Part shown: piece by piece, positions 1 to 6,692 of the stretch
Layout: every line of letters begins with the position of its first letter
Numbering within the stretch: the first letter of the stretch is position 1
DNA from: an uncultured Actinotalea sp.
GTDB lineage: Bacteria > Actinomycetota > Actinomycetes > Actinomycetales > Cellulomonadaceae
Reading direction: 5' to 3'
NCBI RefSeq assembly: GCF_946885855.1
Contig: NZ_CAMPHH010000036.1
Location: 1-17,709 of the forward strand
DNA length: 17,709 bases
Notes under the pieces: generated by a model
Databases searched by the model: none
The model's input: only the letters and a program-made list of their open reading frames with translations
What the model was told of the DNA's origin: nothing
Program-made: the position numbers and the translations under genes

Positions 1-66
1 CCGGGGATCCGCTGGACACGCGGGGAAGGATCCCACGCCGCACGACCCGGACCACCGTCCCGACAC

Positions 67-107
67 GGCCGGGCGCGTGCGGGCGCGTGCGGGCAGGGGG
101 CCCGGCC
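67..107. terminator. Possible hairpin downstream of the PP2C phosphatase gene
   Basis: GGCCGGGC (67-74) and GCCCGGCC (100-107) form a perfect 8-bp inverted repeat around a 25-nt GC-rich loop. It starts about 30 bp past the stop of the phosphatase gene that ends at 136. There is no U-run, as is common for actinobacterial hairpins, and the loop is long, so a terminator role is only a guess. The rest of 1-135 shows no gene. Confidence 0.25.
71..90. repeat. Two tandem copies of a 10-bp unit
   Basis: The unit GGGCGCGTGC occurs twice back to back (71-80 and 81-90), followed by a partial third copy (GGGC). It lies in non-coding DNA in the loop of the hairpin above. It is probably slippage in GC-rich sequence, and no function is implied. 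Confidence 0.6.
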
Positions 108-135
108 AGGGCGCACCGCCCACCGGCGCCCGCGC

Positions 136-2274
136 TCAGCGCCCGGGACCCCCGAGCCGGTCCCCGGGGAGCCGGAGCGCCAGGACCGCGATGTCATCCT
201 CCTGGTCCTCGGCGCGGGACGCGACGACCGCGTCGCAGAGGTCCTCCAGGGGCAGGTGGCTCAGCCGGGCCACCTGCTCCCGCAGGGCCGCGAGCCCGTC
301 CGCGAGCGGTGCCGACCGCCGTTCGACGAGCCCGTCCGTGTAGAGCAGCAGGGTCGAGCCCGGCGCCAGGGGCGTGCGGTGCTCGGTGCGGTCGCGGCTG
401 CCGGGGCGCCCGATCCCGATGACCACGTCGGGGCGCGGGTCCAGGAGGCGAGCGGTCCCGTCCGGCTCGAGGACCAGCGGCGGGAGGTGGCCTGCCGACG
501 CCCACCGCAGCAGCGCTCCGCCGCCGGCGTCCGCGGGGGTGTCGACCACCGCGTAGACGACCGTGGCGAAGTCGGTGATGCGGACGGCGCTGTTGAGGGC
601 GTCCAGGGTGTCCAGCACCTCGGCGGGCCGGTCGCTGCGGCCCCAGGCCAGCGCGCGCATCGCGCTGCGGACCTGGCCCATCGCCGCGGCCGCGGTGACG
701 TCGTGGCCCACGACGTCACCGATGACCAGGACCGGCGGGGCGCCGGGCAGGACGAACGTGTCGTACCAGTCGCCGCCGACCTGCGTGTCGACGCCTGCGG
801 GCACGTAGCGCGCGGCCACCTGCCACGGCGCGAGGTCGGGCAGCGCGGTCAGCATGCTGCGCTGCAGCGCGACGGCGATCTCGTGCTCCCGGTCGTACCG
901 CCGCGCCTTGCTCACGACCACGGCCACACGGCCGGCCAGCTCCTCGGCGAGCACGACGTCGTCGTGCGTGAACCGGCGGCCCTGCGTGCCCCGGGCCAGT
1001 GTCACCACCCCGAGCGGCTCACCGTCGACCTCCAGCGGCACCGCGATGTAGCCGGCGATGCCCAGGGACGCCAGCAGCTCCGCGTGGTGGTCGTCCCGGC
1101 TCTGCCGGCGCAGCCAGGCGTCGTCGACGTCGGCGGACCACTGCGTGCGCCGTTCCCGCAGCGCGACCGCCGCCGGGTGGTCGCTGCCCAGCAGCGGCGC
1201 GTACCGCTCGCCCAGCTGCGCCGCGGCGGGCCGCTGCTCCGCGTCCGCGTGGCTCACGGCGAGGCGGCGCAGGGACCCGTTCTCCACGACGTCGATGAGG
1301 CAGAGGTCACCGAGCGTCGGCAGGGCCACCGTCGCCAGCCGGGACAGCGACTCCGTCCAGGTGGTCGAGGCCGCGAGGACGTCGGAGGCGCGCAGCAGGA
1401 ACTCCTGGGAGCGGCGGACCACCCGCAGCCGGTCCTGCAGCGCGTCCCTGGCCTCCTCCGCGGCGCGGCGCGAGGTGACGTCGAGCAGGAGCAGGAGGGT
1501 CGTCCGGGAACCGTCCTCGAGCACCGCCGTCGCCGCGTTGACCTCGACCCAGGTCCCGGGCGACCGGACCGGGGCCACGAGCACGGCAGGGCTGAACCCC
1601 TCGCTCTGGCCCTCGCCGAGCCCGGCCAGCGCGGTCCGCAGCTGGTCCGCGGCGTCGACGAGACGGGTCACGGGGACCCGGGCGTCGTCACTGCGCAGCC
1701 CCAGGAGCATCGCGGCCCGCGAGTTCCAGCCGACGAGCACGCCGTCGCCGTCGTCGACGAGGGCGACGCCCACGGGCGCGCGGTCCAGGACCGCGGCGAG
1801 CGCGTGCTGGACGGGCCGGGCGGGCGCCGGCTGCTCCTCGGCACGGGCGACGAGCTCGGTGACGAGGGTGCGGTGCGCACGCCGCGCCCGCGCCCGGGCA
1901 CCACTCACGCTGACCCGGTCCGGCAGGTCCCCGTCGGCCGGACCCTCGAGCACCTCCACGTCCGCGGGGACGCCGGGGGTGTACACGAGCGCGCGCCGGA
2001 CGGCCCCGGGGTCACCTGCCGGGAGGACGAGCACCGCGCTCGCGTCCCGGTGCTGCGCGTGGGCGCGCTGGAGCACCGCCAGGTCGCGGGCCGTCGCGGC
2101 GCGGACGACGACGACGTCGACACCGTCCGTGCCCGGGTCGCCGTCGGCCGGGCCGGCCGGGCGGTGCGGGCCGTCGCCGTCCGGCCCGACCGGGCGCACG
2201 TCCAGACCGTCGTGCGCGTCGAGGGCCGCGAGCTCGGGACCCGTCAGGCCGAGCGCGAGGACGGTGTGCGGCAC
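136..2274 (-). CDS. PAS-GAF-PP2C (SpoIIE/RsbU-type) serine phosphatase
   Basis: This 712-residue multidomain sensor phosphatase is probably cytoplasmic, since no membrane segment is visible. Residues 1-150 form an Ala/Asp-rich N-terminal region of unclear fold. A PAS-like domain lies at about 158-270 and a GAF domain at about 295-455. The SpoIIE-type PP2C domain fills about 470-705. PP2C metal-binding motifs are intact: GGDWYD (D502), VIGDVVGHD (D520), LLLYTDGLVE (D646) and EDDIAVL (D693/D694). Such enzymes dephosphorylate anti-sigma-factor antagonists in partner-switching control. No anti-sigma or antagonist gene is in the window, so its target is unknown. The GTG start at 2274 has a GAGGG ribosome site that overlaps the stop of the upstream acyl-CoA dehydrogenase-like gene, 10 bp away, which points to translational coupling. 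The domain calls are firm. The signal sensed cannot be read from sequence. Confidence 0.9.
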   Translation of the reverse strand: MPHTVLALGLTGPELAALDAHDGLDVRPVGPDGDGPHRPAGPADGDPGTDGVDVVVVRAATARDLAVLQRAHAQHRDASAVLVLPAGDPGAVRRALVYTPGVPADVEVLEGPADGDLPDRVSVSGARARARRAHRTLVTELVARAEEQPAPARPVQHALAAVLDRAPVGVALVDDGDGVLVGWNSRAAMLLGLRSDDARVPVTRLVDAADQLRTALAGLGEGQSEGFSPAVLVAPVRSPGTWVEVNAATAVLEDGSRTTLLLLLDVTSRRAAEEARDALQDRLRVVRRSQEFLLRASDVLAASTTWTESLSRLATVALPTLGDLCLIDVVENGSLRRLAVSHADAEQRPAAAQLGERYAPLLGSDHPAAVALRERRTQWSADVDDAWLRRQSRDDHHAELLASLGIAGYIAVPLEVDGEPLGVVTLARGTQGRRFTHDDVVLAEELAGRVAVVVSKARRYDREHEIAVALQRSMLTALPDLAPWQVAARYVPAGVDTQVGGDWYDTFVLPGAPPVLVIGDVVGHDVTAAAAMGQVRSAMRALAWGRSDRPAEVLDTLDALNSAVRITDFATVVYAVVDTPADAGGGALLRWASAGHLPPLVLEPDGTARLLDPRPDVVIGIGRPGSRDRTEHRTPLAPGSTLLLYTDGLVERRSAPLADGLAALREQVARLSHLPLEDLCDAVVASRAEDQEDDIAVLALRLPGDRLGGPGR

Positions 2275-2284
2275 GGTCGCGCCC

Positions 2285-3448
2285 TCACTCGCCCAGGAGC
2301 GGGATGCCCAGGGCGGCGCGCCCGGTCCACGTGCGCAGGACGTCCGTCGTCGGCGCCATGACGTGGGCGGCGCGCACGTCCCGCAGGTGCCGCTCGGCCG
2401 GCGAGCGGTCGCGGTACGCCATGCCGCCCAGGAGGGTCATGACGTCGTTCACCACGCCGACGGCCGCGTCGGCGACCTCGGCCTTCGCGCTCGCCAGCGC
2501 GGGGAGCGCAGCAGGACCGCCGGCCTCCCCCTCCTCCGCGGCCCAGTACACGAGCCGACGCGTGCGCTCGACCTGCGCCCAGAGCACGCCGAGCCGGTGC
2601 TGGACCACGGGCTCGGCCGCGAGGGTGCGTCCGGTGTGGCCGTGCCGCCGGGCGCCGAGGTGCTCGACGGCCTCGTCGAGCGCCGCCTGGGCCACCCCGA
2701 GGTACGTGCTGGCCATCGCGACGAGGAAGTACGGCGCCACGACCTCGAACACGTACCACATCTGGTCGCCCTCGGCGCCCAGCAGGTTCGCCGTCGGGAT
2801 CCGCACGTCCGCGAGCGACGCACCGCGCGAGCTGTTGCCCCGCATGCCCAGGCCCCGCCACTCGCCCTTCCAGGCCAGGCCGTCCGCGTCACCTGGCACG
2901 AGGACGCAGGAGAACTGCCCCACCGGAGCGCCGGGGTCGGCCGCCGCCGTCGAGACGACGTAGGAGTCGGCGTGGGAGCCGTTCGTGACGAACGACTTCT
3001 CACCCGCGATGACGTACTCGTCGCCGTCGCGCCGCACCGCCGTCTGCGGGATCCAGAACTGGCTGCCGGACCCCGGCTCGGAGAGCGCGAGGGTCGTGAG
3101 GTGCTCCCCCGCCGCGATCGGCCGCAGGAAACGCTCGGCCTGTTCGGGTGTCGCCTTGGCCGCGACGACGGCGGACCCCACGGCGTGCATGCCGAACGTG
3201 ATCGCCGTCGAGGCGCAGGCCTGCCCGAGCGTCTCGCACACCCCGGCCAGGGCACGGAGGCCGAGGCCGCACCCGCCGGACTCGGTGGGCACCGTCAGCC
3301 CGCCGAGGCCCCGCTTCTGCAGCTCGGTCAGGGCCTCGCGGGGCCAGTTCCCGGCATCGACGTGCTCGGCGAGGGGCGCAGCGACGTCGGCCGCGACCTG
3401 TCGGGCGAGCTCGACGGCCGCGGCGACGGAGGTCGGCGCCGGGGGCAC
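2285..3448 (-). CDS. Acyl-CoA dehydrogenase-fold flavoprotein
   Basis: A 387-residue protein of the usual ACAD length. It shows the FAD/substrate motif LSEPGSGS (122-129), GEKSFVTNG (149-157), GMRGNSS (201-207) and the C-terminal helical segment LLGGMAYRDRSPAERHLRD. By family analogy it would bind FAD and act on an acyl-CoA. The canonical catalytic Glu, found in the YEG(T) motif of medium-chain enzymes, appears replaced: the matching segment reads MAPTTDVLRTW, with Ala at 365. The alternative Glu position of isovaleryl-CoA dehydrogenase also seems unoccupied. It could therefore be an ACAD-like monooxygenase or hydroxylase-type flavoprotein rather than a true dehydrogenase. The GTG start at 3448 lies six bases after a TACGGT -10-like hexamer, suggesting a leaderless transcript. 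It is probably co-transcribed with the phosphatase 10 bp downstream, and no functional tie to nar is evident. Confidence 0.85.
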   Translation of the reverse strand: MPPAPTSVAAAVELARQVAADVAAPLAEHVDAGNWPREALTELQKRGLGGLTVPTESGGCGLGLRALAGVCETLGQACASTAITFGMHAVGSAVVAAKATPEQAERFLRPIAAGEHLTTLALSEPGSGSQFWIPQTAVRRDGDEYVIAGEKSFVTNGSHADSYVVSTAAADPGAPVGQFSCVLVPGDADGLAWKGEWRGLGMRGNSSRGASLADVRIPTANLLGAEGDQMWYVFEVVAPYFLVAMASTYLGVAQAALDEAVEHLGARRHGHTGRTLAAEPVVQHRLGVLWAQVERTRRLVYWAAEEGEAGGPAALPALASAKAEVADAAVGVVNDVMTLLGGMAYRDRSPAERHLRDVRAAHVMAPTTDVLRTWTGRAALGIPLLGE

Positions 3449-3454
3449 CCGTCA

Positions 3455-3460
3455 ACCGTA
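3455..3460 (-). promoter_or_regulatory. Putative -10 element for leaderless transcription of the ACAD-like gene
   Basis: On the minus strand TACGGT is followed by six bases (TGACGG) and then the GTG start at 3448. This is the TANNNT-N6-start layout of actinobacterial leaderless promoters. No Shine-Dalgarno sequence or clear -35 box is present. It implies transcription separate from the nar operon that ends at 3490. Confidence 0.45.
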
Positions 3461-3464
3461 GTAG

Positions 3465-3489
3465 CCCGGGCCCCGGACGGCGCCCCGGG
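3465..3489. terminator. Possible hairpin directly after narI
   Basis: Two CCCGGG arms (3465-3470 and 3484-3489) around a 13-nt loop begin at the base right after the narI stop codon. No U-run follows. It may end the nar transcript before the leaderless ACAD promoter only a few bases further on. Several alternative pairings exist in this GC-rich stretch. Confidence 0.35.
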
Positions 3490-4254
3490 TCACCGGTGCC
3501 CCGTCCGCTCCGGTCGGCGCTCCACCCGCTCCCAGCCGGGCCGGGAGGCACGGGCACCCAGCCGGTCCGGGCGCGCTCGGTACACGACGTACGGCCGCCA
3601 CAGGTAGCCCAGCGGCACGCTGAAGACGTGCACGAGCCGCGTGAAGGGCCACAGCGCGAAGAGGAAGAACGCGGCCAACGCGTGCAGCTGGAACCCGATC
3701 GGGGCGCCCACCATGAGCTCGGGCTGCAGGTCGAACCGGAAGATGCCCCGGAACCACACCGAGACACCGTCGCGGTAGTCGTAGTGCCCGCCGAGGTTGA
3801 GGATCGAGCCGGCCACGGTGTTCCACATGCCGAGGAAGATCACCACGGCGAGGACCAGGTACATGAACTTGTCCATGCGGGTGGTCGCGCTGAACACCGG
3901 GCCCACCGTGCGCCGGCGGTAGATGAGCAGCGCCATCCCGACGACCGTGCAGACGCCCGCGACGGCACCGATCGTGATGGCGAGGAAGTGGTAGATCTCG
4001 TCGGTCATGCCGACGGCCCGAGTCCACGCCTTCGGGATGCCCAGGCCCATGACGTGCCCGAGGAACACCGCGAGGATCCCGAAGTGGAACATCGGGCTGG
4101 CCCAGCGCAGCAGCCGGCTCTCGTACAGCTGGGAGGAGCGCGTGGTCCAGCCGAACTTGTCGTAGCGGTAGCGCCAGACGTGCCCCAGCACGAACACGGC
4201 GAGGCAGACGTAGGGGAAGACGACCCAGAGCAGGATGTCGGCGGTCGTGGTCAT
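3490..4254 (-). CDS. narI: Respiratory nitrate reductase gamma subunit (cytochrome b)
   Basis: This 254-residue membrane protein anchors the NarGH complex. It oxidises menaquinol through two b haems and passes electrons to NarH. About five hydrophobic segments are visible. Four His residues fit the bis-His haem ligands of the family: H57 (MFHFGI), H67 (LGHVMG), H191 (QLHAL) and H209 (LVHVF), nearly the spacing of E. coli H56/H66/H187/H205. The ATG at 4254 overlaps the narJ stop as ATGA. A longer in-frame reading starting upstream at 4674 is rejected because it runs through narJ in another frame. The C-terminal tail after about residue 220 is Arg-rich and longer than in E. coli (225 aa). It is the last gene of the nar operon. 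Confidence 0.97.
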   Translation of the reverse strand: MTTTADILLWVVFPYVCLAVFVLGHVWRYRYDKFGWTTRSSQLYESRLLRWASPMFHFGILAVFLGHVMGLGIPKAWTRAVGMTDEIYHFLAITIGAVAGVCTVVGMALLIYRRRTVGPVFSATTRMDKFMYLVLAVVIFLGMWNTVAGSILNLGGHYDYRDGVSVWFRGIFRFDLQPELMVGAPIGFQLHALAAFFLFALWPFTRLVHVFSVPLGYLWRPYVVYRARPDRLGARASRPGWERVERRPERTGHR

Positions 4255-4931
4255 CGGCGGGCTCCCGTCAGGGGCATCTCGGGGGTGGTGGCGAAGGGCT
4301 CGAGGCCGACGTCCTCGTCGGGCGGCCCCTCCGCGGCGAGACGGGCCACCGCCTCGCGGTCCTCGCCGGCCAGGGGCGGCAGCGTGGCGCTCACCGAGGC
4401 CACGACGTCGGCCCACGGGGAACCGGCGTCGAGGAGGGCCAGGCGCAGCAGCTCCAGACCGGCGCGGTGCGCCAGGAGCAGCGCGATGCCGGTCGCACGC
4501 GCCTCGTCGTCGGGGGCGGTGGCCGCGAACTCCAGGACGACCGCGAGGTGGTCCGGGAGCTCGGCCTCGGCGACCTCGAACCCCGCTCGGCGGTAGGCCT
4601 GCTTGAACTCCACCAGGGCCACCCCGCGCTTGCGGGTGTCGCCGTAGGCGAAGTACGTGAGGAACAGGCTGCACCGGCGCTGCAGGTCGAACGTCGTGAC
4701 GTAGTCCCGCTCGAGCCGGTCGACGGGCGTCGCTTCGAGGTGCTCGACCGCTCGGCGCAGGGGCGCGGCGAGCTCGGGGCGGACCTCCTCGAGCGCGGCG
4801 CGCACGGTCGGCAGCAGCGCGACGACGTCGGCGCTCGGGTAGTCGAGCAGGAGCGCCGCGACGCGGTGGACGACGGCGTGCTCACGGGTCGCGCACCGCC
4901 GGGCGACGGCCAGGCGCTCCACGCGGTTCAC
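4251..4931 (-). CDS. narJ: Nitrate reductase molybdenum cofactor assembly chaperone
   Basis: A 226-residue NarJ/TorD-family chaperone. By family knowledge it binds apo-NarG and allows Moco insertion before the NarGH complex docks on NarI. It is not part of the final enzyme. Visible family features are the helical N-terminal LLDYPSADVVALLP, the conserved YVTTFDLQRRCSLFLTYFAYGDTRKRG segment (in its parts YVTTFD, RRCSLFLTYFAYGD and TRKRG), and FKQAYRRAGF shortly after. The GTG start at 4931 is chosen because it overlaps the narH stop as GTGA, mirroring the ATGA junction with narI. Both 4-bp overlaps indicate translational coupling through narH-narJ-narI. Confidence 0.95.
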   Translation of the reverse strand: MNRVERLAVARRCATREHAVVHRVAALLLDYPSADVVALLPTVRAALEEVRPELAAPLRRAVEHLEATPVDRLERDYVTTFDLQRRCSLFLTYFAYGDTRKRGVALVEFKQAYRRAGFEVAEAELPDHLAVVLEFAATAPDDEARATGIALLLAHRAGLELLRLALLDAGSPWADVVASVSATLPPLAGEDREAVARLAAEGPPDEDVGLEPFATTPEMPLTGARR

Positions 4932-6622
4932 GCTGGCCCTCCGGCCGGCCCGCCGCCGGGTGCGTCGTCGTCGCGCGGCGGGAACATCCCGTCCGGTCGA
5001 CCCTTGCCGTCCCAGTTGAGGAGGTTGACGCGCGCCTTCCGGGTGGAGGGGTCCGCCACCGTGTCCGACGTCTGCCGCTGCTGGAGCATGTGGAAGTTCT
5101 CCACGGCGATCGGGTCGGCGAACCCGGGCCCGGAGCCCTCGCCGAACGGGCCGGACCCGCCCATGCCGGGGCCACCCTCGTAGTCCAGGGAGCACTCGGT
5201 CGCGAGCTCCTCCAGGCTGTGCGCCTGCTCGGCATGCGCGCTGGGGATGACGTACCGCTCGTCGTACTTCGCGATCGCGAGCAGACGGTACATCTCCTGC
5301 ATGCTCGACTCGTCCATGCCGACCGCCGCCGGGATGGAGGCGTCGGGCTCACGGCCGAGGTTGATGTCCCGCATGTACGAGCGCATGGCCGCCAGCCGCT
5401 GCAGGACCGCCGTGACGGGCGCGGTGTCACCGGCGGTGAACAGCTCCGCGAGGTACTCGACCGGGATCCGGAGGGTGTCGATGGCCGCGAAGAGGTTGCC
5501 GGCGGCCTCGGAGTCCTCGCCCGTCTCGGCGATCGCGTCGACGACCGGGGACAGCGGAGGGATGTACCAGACCATCGGCATGGTGCGGTACTCCGGGTGC
5601 AGCGGCAGCGCGACCTCGTAGTCGTGGATGAGCCGCCAGATCGGCGAGCGCTGCGCGGCCTCGACCCAGTCCCGGGGGATCCCTGCGCGCTCGGCCTCCC
5701 GGACGACGGCCGGGTCGTGCGGGTCGAGGAACACGCTGCGCTGCGCGGCCAGGAGCTTGTGCTCGTCCGGCTCGGCGGCGGCCTCGAGCACCCGGTCGGC
5801 GTCGTAGAGGACCAGGCCGATGTAGCGCAGCCGCCCGACGCACGTCTCCGAGCACACGGTCGGCAGGCCGACCTCGATCCGCGGGAAGCAGAACGTGCAC
5901 TTCTCGGCCTTGCCCGTGCGGTGGTTGAAGTAGATCTTCTTGTACGGGCACCCGGTGACGCACTTGCGCCAGCCGCGGCACTTGTCCTGGTCGACGAGGA
6001 CGATGCCGTCCTCGGCGCGCTTGTAGATCGCGCCCGAGGGGCACGACGCGGCGCACGACGGGTTGAGGCAGTGCTCGCAGATCCGCGGCAGGTAGAACAT
6101 GAACGTCTGCTCGAACTCGAGCTTGATCTTGTCCGAGACCTGCTTGAGGACCGGGTCCTGCGCCGCGACGGCAGGCCCGCCGCCGAGGTTGTCGTCCCAG
6201 TTGGCCGACCAGCGGATCTTCATGTCCTCGCCGGTCAGGAGGGACTTGGGTCGCGCGACCGGCGTGTGCTCCTGCAGCGGCGCGTTGGTGAGGTTCTCGT
6301 AGTCGTACGTCCAGGGCTCGTAGTACTGGTCGATGGACGGCTGCTTGGGGCTGGCGAAGATCGTGAAGAGGTTCTTCAGGCGGCCGCCCGCCTTGAGCTG
6401 CAGCCGGCCCCGCTTGGTCAGGGTCCAGCCGCCCTGCCACGTCTCCTGATCCTCGTACGTGCGCGGGTAGCCCTGGCCGGGCCGGGTCTCGACGTTGTTG
6501 AACCAGACGTACTCGGTGCCGGCGCGGTTGGTCCACGCCTGCTTGCACGTCACCGAGCAGGTGTGGCACCCGATGCACTTGTCCAGGTTCATGACCATGG
6601 CCATCTGGGCCATCACCCTCAT
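4928..6622 (-). CDS. narH: Respiratory nitrate reductase beta subunit (Fe-S)
   Basis: A 564-residue electron-transfer subunit carrying four Fe-S clusters between NarI haem and NarG. Cys groups are clear: C16/C19/C22/C26, C182/C185/C190/C194, C215-W218-C221-C225, and C242/C245/C257/C261. The third group has Trp where a fourth Cys would be (CRGWRKC), the known mark of the [3Fe-4S] cluster in NarH. The protein begins MRVMAQMAMVMNLDKCIGC, and the ATG at 6622 is preceded by an AGAGGA ribosome site. It exceeds E. coli NarH (512 aa), mainly through a C-terminal extension with a Gly-rich stretch (about 482-501) and an Asp/Gly/Pro tail. It lies 70 bp after narG and overlaps narJ by 4 bp. Confidence 0.97.
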   Translation of the reverse strand: MRVMAQMAMVMNLDKCIGCHTCSVTCKQAWTNRAGTEYVWFNNVETRPGQGYPRTYEDQETWQGGWTLTKRGRLQLKAGGRLKNLFTIFASPKQPSIDQYYEPWTYDYENLTNAPLQEHTPVARPKSLLTGEDMKIRWSANWDDNLGGGPAVAAQDPVLKQVSDKIKLEFEQTFMFYLPRICEHCLNPSCAASCPSGAIYKRAEDGIVLVDQDKCRGWRKCVTGCPYKKIYFNHRTGKAEKCTFCFPRIEVGLPTVCSETCVGRLRYIGLVLYDADRVLEAAAEPDEHKLLAAQRSVFLDPHDPAVVREAERAGIPRDWVEAAQRSPIWRLIHDYEVALPLHPEYRTMPMVWYIPPLSPVVDAIAETGEDSEAAGNLFAAIDTLRIPVEYLAELFTAGDTAPVTAVLQRLAAMRSYMRDINLGREPDASIPAAVGMDESSMQEMYRLLAIAKYDERYVIPSAHAEQAHSLEELATECSLDYEGGPGMGGSGPFGEGSGPGFADPIAVENFHMLQQRQTSDTVADPSTRKARVNLLNWDGKGRPDGMFPPRDDDAPGGGPAGGPA

Positions 6623-6645
6623 CGGGTCACCGTCCTCTCGTGGTG

Positions 6646-6672
6646 CGGGCGGGCCTGCGGCCTTCCCGCCCG
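6646..6672. other. Intercistronic hairpin between narG and narH
   Basis: CGGGCGGG (6646-6653) and CCCGCCCG (6665-6672) form a perfect 8-bp stem with an 11-nt loop in the 70-bp narG-narH gap. No U-run follows and narH clearly belongs to the operon. It is more likely an mRNA stability, processing or attenuation element than a full terminator. Confidence 0.45.
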
Positions 6673-6692
6673 GGCTCGGGGCAGGGCGGGCA

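Noticed and set aside
256..2361. A 701-codon open frame on the plus strand opposite the PP2C phosphatase
   Set aside because: It is a biased-composition shadow of the phosphatase gene, whose PP2C motifs are intact.
1058..3607. An 849-codon plus-strand frame spanning the phosphatase and ACAD genes
   Set aside because: It crosses two well-supported minus-strand genes, shows no domain and is Ser/Arg/Ala-rich as frame shadows are.
4932..5195. N-terminal extension of narJ in frame
   Set aside because: It overlaps narH and is low-complexity. The GTGA overlap at 4931 gives the usual NarJ length.
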